From assembly GCA_016795465.1 (NCBI GenBank), contig JAEUHK010000047.1, forward strand, positions 1-64,000: 64,000 bases of DNA. The letters run 5' to 3'. Both the position numbers and the translations under genes were made by a program. This DNA is from Verrucomicrobiaceae bacterium (GTDB taxonomy: Bacteria; Verrucomicrobiota; Verrucomicrobiia; Verrucomicrobiales; Verrucomicrobiaceae). Positions 41,676-49,139 of the stretch are shown here, piece after piece. The notes under the pieces are model-generated. The model ran no database searches. It was not told where the DNA came from and was given only the letters and a program-made list of their open reading frames with translations. Each line of letters starts with the position of its first letter. The stretch's first letter is position 1.

Positions 41676-43241
41676 TCAACGGGAACTCAATGCGGTTTCA
41701 TGCGTGTGCCGGGTCTGCCGTTGATTGCCGCGTTTTTCGACCGTTTTGCTGGCCAGGTGGTGTCCGCGAAGGTTCAAGGCCTCACGACTTGGCGTGCGGT
41801 GCCAGTCGGTTTCGAGGGTGGTGGCGACAAGCTCGCGATCCAAGGCGGCTTCATTGACCAAAAAGTCGAAAAGTGCCTGTGCGGTGACGTGGAGGGCGAT
41901 TTGATGCGTTCGGCCGAGTTTGGCGTGCAGCCAGTCGCTGAAGCGCAGGAACTCGGCGAAGGGCGAATCGGCGTTTTGCCACATCAGCTTGAGCGTGCCG
42001 GTGAAATGGCCGCTGTTGGCAACGATGTCCCAATACCGCGCGAAGCGTCGCATGCGCTGCATCTGCTCAAACGGGATCTCACGCGTGGAAAGGATCTCGT
42101 AGGGCGGATTGGGCGCGTAGATCATGCGATACTCGTCATCGTGCCGCACGATGGGCGTGCCGCGCAGGCGCTTGAGGATGCCGATTTGGATTTCCTGCGG
42201 CCCAAGACGCACGAGACGGTCAAAACCGCGTCCAAAGCTCTCGATGTCCTCCCCCGGCAGGCCGACGATGAGATCCGCGTGGATGTGCACGCCGGTTTCC
42301 TCGCGCAGGAAGCGGAAGTTGTCCGCGAGGCGGTCGAGATTTTGCCTGCGGCTGATGTTTTTCGACGTGGCATCATCAAAGGTCTGGATACCAACCTCGA
42401 ACTGTACCGCGCCAGCCGGAAACTGCCGGATGAGCCCGCGGAGCTGCTCCGGCAGACGATCCGGCACCATCTCGAAGTGCAGAAAGAGCCCCTCACGCCA
42501 GCGATCGAGGAAGAACTGCAAAATCGCCGTGCTCGTCGGCAGGTGCAGATTGAACGTTCGGTCCACAAACTTGAACTGCGTGGCCCCGCGATCGAGTAAA
42601 CGCTGCATCGAGGCCAAAAACGCGTCGGTGGGAAAAGCACGAACGGGAATGTCGAGCGATGACAGGCAGAACTCGCAGGTGAACGGACATCCACGCGAGG
42701 CTTCGACGTAAATGACGCGGTTTTTGAGGTCTTCGTCTGTGTAGAGCTCGTAAGGCGAGGCGAGTTGCGCGAGCGGTGGGAGTTCTGCTGCGATGATGTG
42801 AGGCAGACACTCCTGTCTGCCTTCTAAGGCTTCACAGACAGGAGTGTCTGTGTCACGCAGCCCCCTGCGGCATACCTCAGCAAACTTCAGATCCGCTTCA
42901 CCGGTGATCACATGATCCGCCAGAGCCACGATCGCCTGCTGCTCCGTTTCATACGAGACCTCGGGGCCGCCGAGAATGATCGTGATGTCTGGACGCAGTC
43001 TTTTCAGCAAAGCGACGACCTCGGTGGTTTGCTCGACATTCCAAATATAGACGCCAAAGCCGATGATGCGCGGTTCTCGGGAGAGCAGGGCCTCGACGAT
43101 CTCCAGCGGTTGCTGGTTGATGACGAATTCGAGCATGCAGGCGCGGTCACGCAGCTCCCCGAGGTTCGCCATGAGGTAGCGGAGCCCGAAGGAGGCGTGG
43201 ATGTATTTCGCGTTGAGCGTGGCGAGAACGATGTCCGGCAT
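41676..43241 (-). CDS. B12-binding radical SAM protein (DUF4080 type)
   Basis: The 521-residue protein has an N-terminal cobalamin-binding Rossmann domain ([38 protein letters not shown]), a radical SAM core with the 4Fe-4S motif in GCPFTCEFC (near residue 190), and a C-terminal DUF4080-like part ([14 protein letters not shown]). The reaction is unknown. Residues about 129-148 ([16 protein letters not shown]) are encoded by a palindromic element lying in the linker between the cobalamin and SAM domains. The 3' end is 14 bases before the beta-helix gene. Confidence 0.87.
   Translation of the reverse strand: MPDIVLATLNAKYIHASFGLRYLMANLGELRDRACMLEFVINQQPLEIVEALLSREPRIIGFGVYIWNVEQTTEVVALLKRLRPDITIILGGPEVSYETEQQAIVALADHVITGEADLKFAEVCRRGLRDTDTPVCEALEGRQECLPHIIAAELPPLAQLASPYELYTDEDLKNRVIYVEASRGCPFTCEFCLSSLDIPVRAFPTDAFLASMQRLLDRGATQFKFVDRTFNLHLPTSTAILQFFLDRWREGLFLHFEMVPDRLPEQLRGLIRQFPAGAVQFEVGIQTFDDATSKNISRRQNLDRLADNFRFLREETGVHIHADLIVGLPGEDIESFGRGFDRLVRLGPQEIQIGILKRLRGTPIVRHDDEYRMIYAPNPPYEILSTREIPFEQMQRMRRFARYWDIVANSGHFTGTLKLMWQNADSPFAEFLRFSDWLHAKLGRTHQIALHVTAQALFDFLVNEAALDRELVATTLETDWHRTPSREALNLRGHHLASKTVEKRGNQRQTRHTHETALSSR
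42798..42856 (-). repeat. Twin-hairpin palindromic element (DTDTPV type)
   Basis: Two head-to-head hairpins, GGCAGACA-CTCC-TGTCTGCC (42802-42821) and CACAGACA-GGAG-TGTCTGTG (42833-42852), are inverted copies of each other with GTG/CAC ends. They lie in frame in the radical SAM gene linker. Confidence 0.75.
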
Positions 43242-43317
43242 GCGCGGGCATGCTGGCGCGTTTCCGCATGCGGAGCAAGGGAGCGGTGCGAGGCATCGTT
43301 TGGGCTAAAATCGCCTC

Positions 43318-44316
43318 ATGAACACGCGCCGACACTTTTTTGCCACTGCCCTCGGTTCTGCCGCCGCGCTCGCGGTTCGCGCGGAGGAGGCAGGAAAGCC
43401 GTTTCACTTCCCCAAATGCCAGATCGTGCCTCAGGCAGACCATTCGGTGCTTTTTGAGGTCGCTGGCAAAGAGACGACCAGATGGCATTTCGCGTCGGAT
43501 CATCCGCGTCCGTGCTTTTTTCCGCTGAACGGACCCTCGGGCATCGCTTTGACGCGCATGGGGCATCCCGGTGCGCCGAATCATGATCATCATCAGTCGG
43601 TCTGGTTCGCTCACAACGATGTGAATGGCTGCACCTACTGGGCGAACAAGCCAGACGGCGGTCGCATCCGCCAAAAAGACTGGCTTTGCTACGAGGACAG
43701 CGATGAGCACGCGATCATGGCCGTAAGCCTCGGCTGGTATGACGGCAAAACGCGGCACGAGGTGATGGATCATACGCTGATCGCCATTCAGCGGCCCGGC
43801 GAGGACGGCGAACACACGCTGGAGTTGCAAAGCACCTTCAAAGCTGTGAATGAGCCGGTGCAGCTCGGCAAAACGAACTTTGGATTCCTCGCGGTGCGCG
43901 TCGCGAAGTCGCTCTCGGTTCACTTTGGTGGCGGAAAGCTCACCGACAGCGAAGGCCGCGTGGGCGAGCCGGACATTTTTGGCAAACAAGCCGCGTGGAT
44001 GGACTACAGCGGCCCCGTGAAGAAAGGCATGACTGAGGGCATCACCTTCTTCGATCATCCCGCAAATCCACGCCATCCCACGCACTGGCACGTCCGCTCC
44101 GATGGCTGGATGGGCGCGGCTTTTTGTCTGAACGAAGGCCACACCATCACACCAGAGGCACCGCTGCGTCTGCGCTACCTGCTTCATGCACATCGTGGCC
44201 CGGTGGATGCCTCACGTGCTGCCAAACTGCTCGCGGAGTTCGCCAAGTGGCCGCTGCGCGAGGTCGTGAAGGGCACGAAGCCGCATCATCAGTTTGAGAC
44301 GAGGATCGTGCCATGA
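43318..44316 (+). CDS. DUF6807 (PmoA-like) protein, Tat-exported
   Basis: The 332-residue protein has a twin-arginine-like signal (NTRRHFFATALGSAAALAV) and the DUF6807 signature GHPGAPNHDHHQSVWFAHNDVNG, followed by TDSEG and FFDHPANPRHPTHWHVRSDG. The family is often called methane oxygenase PmoA by automatic annotation, but that is misleading; members occur with sugar-catabolic genes in PVC bacteria. Many His residues suggest metal binding. The stop overlaps the next ATG by four bases. Confidence 0.85.
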   Translation: MNTRRHFFATALGSAAALAVRAEEAGKPFHFPKCQIVPQADHSVLFEVAGKETTRWHFASDHPRPCFFPLNGPSGIALTRMGHPGAPNHDHHQSVWFAHNDVNGCTYWANKPDGGRIRQKDWLCYEDSDEHAIMAVSLGWYDGKTRHEVMDHTLIAIQRPGEDGEHTLELQSTFKAVNEPVQLGKTNFGFLAVRVAKSLSVHFGGGKLTDSEGRVGEPDIFGKQAAWMDYSGPVKKGMTEGITFFDHPANPRHPTHWHVRSDGWMGAAFCLNEGHTITPEAPLRLRYLLHAHRGPVDASRAAKLLAEFAKWPLREVVKGTKPHHQFETRIVP

Positions 44317-45329
44317 GCGGACTCATTGGACACACTGCGTATGGCTTGGTGGCTTTTCGAGAGGCGAAGGCAAGTGGTTTGGCTGTGGCGTCGATGATTG
44401 AGCGGCATCTGCCGTCGTTTTTGTGCGGTGCTTACCTTGGCAGTGACATTCAGTGCATGCCGGAGGCGGTGTGTGTGGACACGGGGCGCGAGGTGGGCTT
44501 TGGGACGGTGCCTTTGGAAAAAAGTCCGATCACCGGTGGCGCGGTGAAGCCGTGGTCGCTCATGCATGAAGGTCGAAGCTATCGTCCGAAGGAGCTGCAT
44601 GAGTTGTTTTATGGGCGTGCGCATCTCGTGTTTGGCTGGGCGAAGCCGGATGTGGGCCTGCGTGTGCCGTGGGATCATCTGGCGGAGTATTGTGCGCTCG
44701 CGGTGCGCGATGATCTGCGCTCGGAGCATGGTCTGGCGTATGCGCTGGGCTGGATGGTGCACATGGTGGGCGATTCGCTCATCAAATCCGTGCAGCCGGG
44801 CATTCGCATGCACTTGCTCGATGGCGTTTACACGCCGCGGAACCGCATCGTGCAGGATCAGTTCACGTTTCATGTGATCGGACGCGAGCTGGGCGTGGAT
44901 TGGGAGAAGTCCTTCCGCGAGATGGCTGCGACGCCCGTGGAGCCGATCCAGCCGCACTACATGCGCGTGGCGGAAGCGCGTGGAGAGCTCGCGGGGGTGT
45001 TTGATGAAGGCTGGAAGCCGGAACTGCGTCCGCTGCTCGAGGCCGTGCTCGCGGAAAACCGTCGCTGGCTGCCGCATCACACGCAGGACGTGCTGAAGGT
45101 GGTGAAGCTCACCGATGGCAAGGCGAGCGACGATGCCGTGCGCGTCAGCGGAGGCCTGCAGCACGAAAAGATGCTCGAAATCGCCGAGGCGGCCGGCATG
45201 CGTGGCACGCTGATGACGATTGCCGATGAGTGCACAGCGCTTTTTGAGCGTGTGACCGATTTGGTGCCGGAGTGGAAGGCGCTGCCGAAAGGGAAGGCTG
45301 AGCCGTGGAGTCGGCTTGGTGTGCGTTGA
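44313..45329 (+). CDS. Zinc-dependent phospholipase C-like protein
   Basis: The 338-residue protein has the helical pattern of the zinc-dependent phospholipase C/P1-nuclease group: GHTAYGLVAF with an N-terminal His, LCGAYLGSDIQCMPE where family members have GxxxPD, and YALGWMVHMVGDSLIKS with His-x(3)-Asp. No signal peptide is visible, so the assignment rests on these spaced motifs and is tentative. The coupling to the DUF6807 gene (four-base overlap) suggests a shared process. Two bases separate it from the convergent sulfatase. Confidence 0.5.
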   Translation: MSGLIGHTAYGLVAFREAKASGLAVASMIERHLPSFLCGAYLGSDIQCMPEAVCVDTGREVGFGTVPLEKSPITGGAVKPWSLMHEGRSYRPKELHELFYGRAHLVFGWAKPDVGLRVPWDHLAEYCALAVRDDLRSEHGLAYALGWMVHMVGDSLIKSVQPGIRMHLLDGVYTPRNRIVQDQFTFHVIGRELGVDWEKSFREMAATPVEPIQPHYMRVAEARGELAGVFDEGWKPELRPLLEAVLAENRRWLPHHTQDVLKVVKLTDGKASDDAVRVSGGLQHEKMLEIAEAAGMRGTLMTIADECTALFERVTDLVPEWKALPKGKAEPWSRLGVR

Positions 45330-45331
45330 GG

Positions 45332-46801
45332 CTATTTCTTTTTTCCTTTGCCTTTGCCCTTCTTGGCACCGCCTTCACCGGCGTTGCCATCCATCAGATC
45401 CGGTAGCGGGAGGTAGTCCCAGTCGAGGATCATCTTTTCGGCGAGGGCGGCACGCAGTTCGCGCTCGACGGCGGCGAGTTCGGGTTTGCCGCTGAGGTTG
45501 TTCAGCTCGCCGGGATCGGCGTCGAGGTCGTAGAGTTCGTAAACGGGCCGCGGTGTGGTGAAGTAGGTGGCGCTATGGCCGGGCGAGAGTTTACCGGCGG
45601 CGTGGGCTTCCTGGATTTGCTTCCACGCCTGACCGCCGGAGGAATCGACGGGCGAGTATGGAATCCAAGGCGTGCAGTTGTAGATGAACTTGTAGTGATC
45701 GCTGCGCACGGCGCGGGCGAGGTCGTAGCCAGCGTTTGTCATAGTCGCCTGCACGGGCGCGGAGCCGTGCGGGCCGCGCTCGACGAAGATGTGCTTCCGC
45801 GGCACATGCTTCTCGCCTTTGAGCAACGGCAGGAAGCTCACGCCGCTCAGTTTGGGGCCGGGCGCGAGGCCTGCGGCATCGAGCAACGTTGGCGCGAGGT
45901 CTTCGCCGCTGATGAGCACCCGCGAATCGCCGCCGGGCTTCACGACGCCCGGCCAACGGATGACGAAGGGCACGTTCGAGCCCGGATCGTAGAGCGAGCC
46001 TTTGCCGTGCGGCATCGCCATGCCGTTGTCGCCGCAGAAGATGATGATCGTGCTGTCCATGAGGTTTCGCTTCTTCAGCTCGGCCAGCACGGTGCCGACG
46101 GTGCGATCGACGCGGTTCACCTCGGCGCAGTAGTCGGCGAGTTGCTCGCGCATGCCGGGCAGATCGGGAAAATGCGGCGGAAGCTGGAGCGAGGCGGGAT
46201 CAGGGCGAAATTCCGCAGGCGCATTCCACGCGTGATGCGGGTCGCTGAAGTTCGCCCACATAAAGAAGGGCTTGTCAGCGGGCTTTTGGTCGAGAAACGC
46301 GGCGAGCTGGCCAGCGACTTCGTTGTCGCCGCAAGTGTTGAGGAAGTCCACGCGGCTCGCGAAGGTCTTCAATTGATGCTCTTGAAACACCTTCGATGCC
46401 GCAGGGCCGACTTTGGCGGAACCATCGAGATGGAAGCTGCGACCGCACACGCCGGTGTAGTAGCCGCCTTTGTCGCGAAGCAGCTCCGGCAGCGTGATCT
46501 CATCGCGCGGCAGCGGCGCGGAGAATCGCGTCATGCGTGCCGCTACAGGCGAACGCCCTGTCATGAGCGTGGCACGCGAGGGCACGCACTGCGGTGCGCC
46601 GGTGAAGAAGCGGTGAAACTTGATCCCTTCCGCCGCGAGTTGGTCCACGACGGGCGTTTTGACGTTGGGGCTGCCGTAAGTGCTCAGGAACGGGTAGCTG
46701 TGGTCGTCGCTGAGGAGGAAGAGGATGTTCGGGCGCTGCTCCGCAGCGAATGACGAAACCAGAATGGCGAATGAGGAAAGGAGGATGAGCACGGACTTCA
46801 T
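45332..46801 (-). CDS. Secreted sulfatase 3 (FGE-dependent)
   Basis: I start at 46801, where a signal peptide begins (MKSVLILLSSFAILVSSFA); 489 residues. Core motifs are NILFLLSDDHSYPF (metal Asp pair), the formylglycine motif CVPSR in GAPQCVPSRATLMTG, GKWHL-equivalent GRSFHLDG, and FCGDNGMAMPHGKG. The C-terminus ends in a Lys/Gly run (AKKGKGKGKKK). It resembles the heparan/N-sulfoglucosamine sulfatase-like subgroup by the CVPSR and SDDHSYP pattern, but the substrate is not certain. It is downstream of the PhyH gene on the same strand. Confidence 0.92.
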   Translation of the reverse strand: MKSVLILLSSFAILVSSFAAEQRPNILFLLSDDHSYPFLSTYGSPNVKTPVVDQLAAEGIKFHRFFTGAPQCVPSRATLMTGRSPVAARMTRFSAPLPRDEITLPELLRDKGGYYTGVCGRSFHLDGSAKVGPAASKVFQEHQLKTFASRVDFLNTCGDNEVAGQLAAFLDQKPADKPFFMWANFSDPHHAWNAPAEFRPDPASLQLPPHFPDLPGMREQLADYCAEVNRVDRTVGTVLAELKKRNLMDSTIIIFCGDNGMAMPHGKGSLYDPGSNVPFVIRWPGVVKPGGDSRVLISGEDLAPTLLDAAGLAPGPKLSGVSFLPLLKGEKHVPRKHIFVERGPHGSAPVQATMTNAGYDLARAVRSDHYKFIYNCTPWIPYSPVDSSGGQAWKQIQEAHAAGKLSPGHSATYFTTPRPVYELYDLDADPGELNNLSGKPELAAVERELRAALAEKMILDWDYLPLPDLMDGNAGEGGAKKGKGKGKKK

Positions 46802-46844
46802 GTGGCGGTGAAACGCGGCCATGAGCGGCGGCTTTCGTCTTTCC

Positions 46845-47597
46845 TCAAGCGGGTGGCGTGGCGGCAGCAGCGGCTGCGTAGGCTTCTTTGAGCTTGAGGT
46901 CCGTTTGCGTGTGGGAGCCGCGATACACGAGCAGCAGGCCGAGGCGGGAGTGCTCGGTCGTGTTGGGTGCGGAGTGGTGAATGGTCTCGCACTGATGGAT
47001 GGTGGCGTCGCCGGGCTCCAAAAGGCCGCAGAATTGTGCTTCGAGGGGCACATCGGGCGTTTCGGCTAGGCCGATGCTGTTGCCGCGGACGCCGCTGGGG
47101 CGTGTGGGGAGCATGCCGGCCTTGTGGGAGCCTTTGACGAAGAAAACGGGGCCATTGGCCTCGGTGACGGCATCGATGGCGATCCAGACGGTGAGCATGT
47201 CGGGCGGTGTCTGGCAGAAGTAGGCGTTGTCTTGATGATAGGGCACGCCGGAGCCGATGCGGGCGGGTTTGTTGAAGGTTTCGACGGCGCACAAAACGGG
47301 CTCGCCATGCACGAGAGGCGCGATGAGGGCCTTGATGTCCTCACGTTCGCCGAGAGCGCGGAAGAAGTCGTTGTGCTCTTCGAGCCGCCAGAGGTTGCGC
47401 ACGGTTTTCTCGTCCTTTTCCAGTGTGCGGGCATTCAGCGGCTTGCTGGCGAGATCGTCGCGAATGTAGCGCTCCAGCTCGGCACGCACAGCGGCGACTT
47501 CTTCGGTGCTGAGGAAGCTGCGAACGAGTACGACGCCGTCGCGTTCGTAATCGGGAACAAGGGATGCAGAGATGGACAGGCTCATGGCGGGGAACAT
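46845..47597 (-). CDS. Phytanoyl-CoA dioxygenase family protein (PhyH)
   Basis: The 250-residue protein follows the PhyH family: YERDGVVLVRSFLSTEEV near the start, PYHQDNAYF supplying the HxD iron ligands, TVWIAIDAVTEANGPVFFVKGSHKAG, and DATIHQCETIHHSAPN with the distal His. These are Fe(II)/2-oxoglutarate oxygenases; many bacterial ones act on small metabolites rather than phytanoyl-CoA. An alternative start is the Met codon at 47585. It lies between xylA, behind a terminator, and sulfatase 3. Confidence 0.87.
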   Translation of the reverse strand: MFPAMSLSISASLVPDYERDGVVLVRSFLSTEEVAAVRAELERYIRDDLASKPLNARTLEKDEKTVRNLWRLEEHNDFFRALGEREDIKALIAPLVHGEPVLCAVETFNKPARIGSGVPYHQDNAYFCQTPPDMLTVWIAIDAVTEANGPVFFVKGSHKAGMLPTRPSGVRGNSIGLAETPDVPLEAQFCGLLEPGDATIHQCETIHHSAPNTTEHSRLGLLLVYRGSHTQTDLKLKEAYAAAAAATPPA

Positions 47598-47624
47598 GTG
47601 CCGCGGTTCTTTGACGCCAAGATG

Positions 47625-47657
47625 AAAAAGCCCTGGTCCATGCGATGGACCAGGGCT
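47625..47657 (-). terminator. Rho-independent terminator of xylA
   Basis: A perfect 12-bp stem (AGCCCTGGTCCA at 47629-47640, TGGACCAGGGCT at 47646-47657) with a five-base loop is followed on the minus strand by TTTTT (47625-47629). It lies 35 bases past the xylA stop. Confidence 0.93.
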
Positions 47658-47691
47658 GTGGTGCGAACTTCGTCGTGCGAGAAGCCGTCGA

Positions 47692-49008
47692 TCAATCCAT
47701 GTAGTCGTTGATCAGGTTCTCGAGCATCTCCTGGCGGCCGCTGGCGGGGATGACGCTGCCGAGTTTCAGAGCGTGCTTCTCAAGAGACTCGAAGGTGGCT
47801 TTGCCGGTTGTGACGGTTTTGCCGATGCCGCTTTCGAAGGTGGCGTAGCGGGCCTTCACGAAGCGGTCGAGCTCGCCGTCTTCGATGATGCGGTGGGCGA
47901 TCTTGAGGCCGCGGGCAAAGGCGTCCATGCCGCCGATGTGCGCGTGGAAGATGTCCACGACCTCGTGGCTCTCGCGGCGCACCTTGGCGTCGAAATTGAG
48001 GCCGCCGGTCTTGAAGCCGCCGGCGCGGAGCAGTTGCAGCATCATCTGCGTGGTCATGTAAACATTCGTCGGGAACTGGTCGGTGTCCCAGCCGATGAGT
48101 TCGTCGCCGGTGTTGGCGTCGATGCTGCCGAGAGCGCCCGCGTTTGCCGAGACGGCGAGTTCGTGCTCGACGCGATGCAGCGCGAGGGTGGCGTGATTGG
48201 TCTCGATGTTGAGTTTGAAGTGCTCCAGCAGGTCAAACTCGCGCAGGAAGTTCAGGCAGGCCGCCGCGTCGCTGTCGTATTGATGCGTGGAGGGCTCGCG
48301 TGGCTTCGGCTCGATGTAGAACTGGCCTTTGAAGCCGATCTTCTTCTTATAATCGACCGCCATGTGCAGGAAGTGGGCGAGGTTGGCCACTTCGCGCTTC
48401 ATGTCGGTGTTCAGCAGCGTGGCGTAGCCTTCGCGACCGCCCCAGAAGGTGTAACCGAGGCCGTTGAGGCGATGCGTGACCTCCATGGCCTTCTTCACCT
48501 GCGCGGCGGCGATGGCATACACGTCGGCGTTCGGGCTGGTGGCCGCGCCCTGCATGTAGCGAGGATGCGCGAAGAGGCAGGCGGTGCCCCACAGCAGCTT
48601 GATGCCGGTCTGCTTTTGCAGCTTCTTCAAATGATCCGCCACAGCGTCCAGTGCGTCGCTGCTGGCCTGGAGATCGTCCAGCTCTGGCGCGACATCGCGA
48701 TCGTGGAAGCAGTAGAAGCCGAGACCGAGCTTCTGCATCATCTCAAAGCCCGCATCGGCCACACGCTTCGCGTTGTCGATGCTGGTGCTGCCATCGTCCC
48801 ATGGGCGCTGACGCGTCGGGCCGCCGAAGGGATCGCTGGAGCCGCCCTTCAACGCATGCCAGTAGGCCAGCGAGAAGCGCAGATGCTCGCGCATGGTCTT
48901 CTTGCCCACGACTTCGTCGGGATTGTAGTGACGGAAGGCGAGACGGTTCTTCGTCTTCGGCCCTTCATAGGCGACGGGCTTGATCTTCGGGAAGTATTCC
49001 TGGCTCAT
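47692..49008 (-). CDS. xylA: Xylose isomerase
   Basis: The 438-residue protein is a group II xylose isomerase: [12 protein letters not shown] (catalytic His and Asp), [11 protein letters not shown] (metal Glu/Lys), [38 protein letters not shown] (metal Asp residues). It converts D-xylose to D-xylulose. No xylulokinase gene is adjacent. The upstream 130 bases hold a conserved 34-bp motif shared with the neighbouring PVC dehydrogenase and an overlapping palindrome, and a PAS-AraC regulator lies 4.3 kb away. A strong terminator follows. Confidence 0.95.
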   Translation of the reverse strand: MSQEYFPKIKPVAYEGPKTKNRLAFRHYNPDEVVGKKTMREHLRFSLAYWHALKGGSSDPFGGPTRQRPWDDGSTSIDNAKRVADAGFEMMQKLGLGFYCFHDRDVAPELDDLQASSDALDAVADHLKKLQKQTGIKLLWGTACLFAHPRYMQGAATSPNADVYAIAAAQVKKAMEVTHRLNGLGYTFWGGREGYATLLNTDMKREVANLAHFLHMAVDYKKKIGFKGQFYIEPKPREPSTHQYDSDAAACLNFLREFDLLEHFKLNIETNHATLALHRVEHELAVSANAGALGSIDANTGDELIGWDTDQFPTNVYMTTQMMLQLLRAGGFKTGGLNFDAKVRRESHEVVDIFHAHIGGMDAFARGLKIAHRIIEDGELDRFVKARYATFESGIGKTVTTGKATFESLEKHALKLGSVIPASGRQEMLENLINDYMD

Positions 49009-49071
49009 GTGTTTGTGGTTGGGTTGGAGTGGGATGAATCGCTTCTATACACTTCTGGAGTGGCGGAAGTC

Positions 49072-49105
49072 TGGTAATGATCTGCCAATGTTTGTTGAAA
49101 TGCGG
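49072..49105 (-). promoter_or_regulatory. Shared 34-bp motif upstream of xylA
   Basis: Read on the plus strand: TGGT-N7-TGCCAA-N2-TTTGTT-N-AAAT-N-CGG. The same pattern with identical spacing occurs at 51769-51802 upstream of the PVC dehydrogenase. It ends 64 bases before the xylA start codon. A candidate transcription-factor site. Confidence 0.65.
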
Positions 49106-49117
49106 TCGCATTTAAAC
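49094..49117. promoter_or_regulatory. Candidate operator palindrome upstream of xylA
   Basis: GTTGAAATGCGG (49094-49105) and TCGCATTTAAAC (49106-49117) form a 24-bp palindrome with 10 of 12 positions matching. It overlaps the right half of the shared motif. Size and symmetry fit a LacI/GntR-type operator, but no such regulator is in the window. Confidence 0.45.
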
Positions 49118-49139
49118 GCAGGACCGAGGTGAGGCAAGA

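Noticed and set aside
43318..44316. Methane oxygenase (PmoA) activity
   Set aside because: That name comes from automatic annotation of DUF6807; the sequence is a secreted, Tat-type protein unlike membrane PmoA subunits.
49072..49090. Sigma-54 promoter (TTGGCA element)
   Set aside because: The GG is followed after ten bases by CC rather than GC at both sites, so the -12 element is missing.
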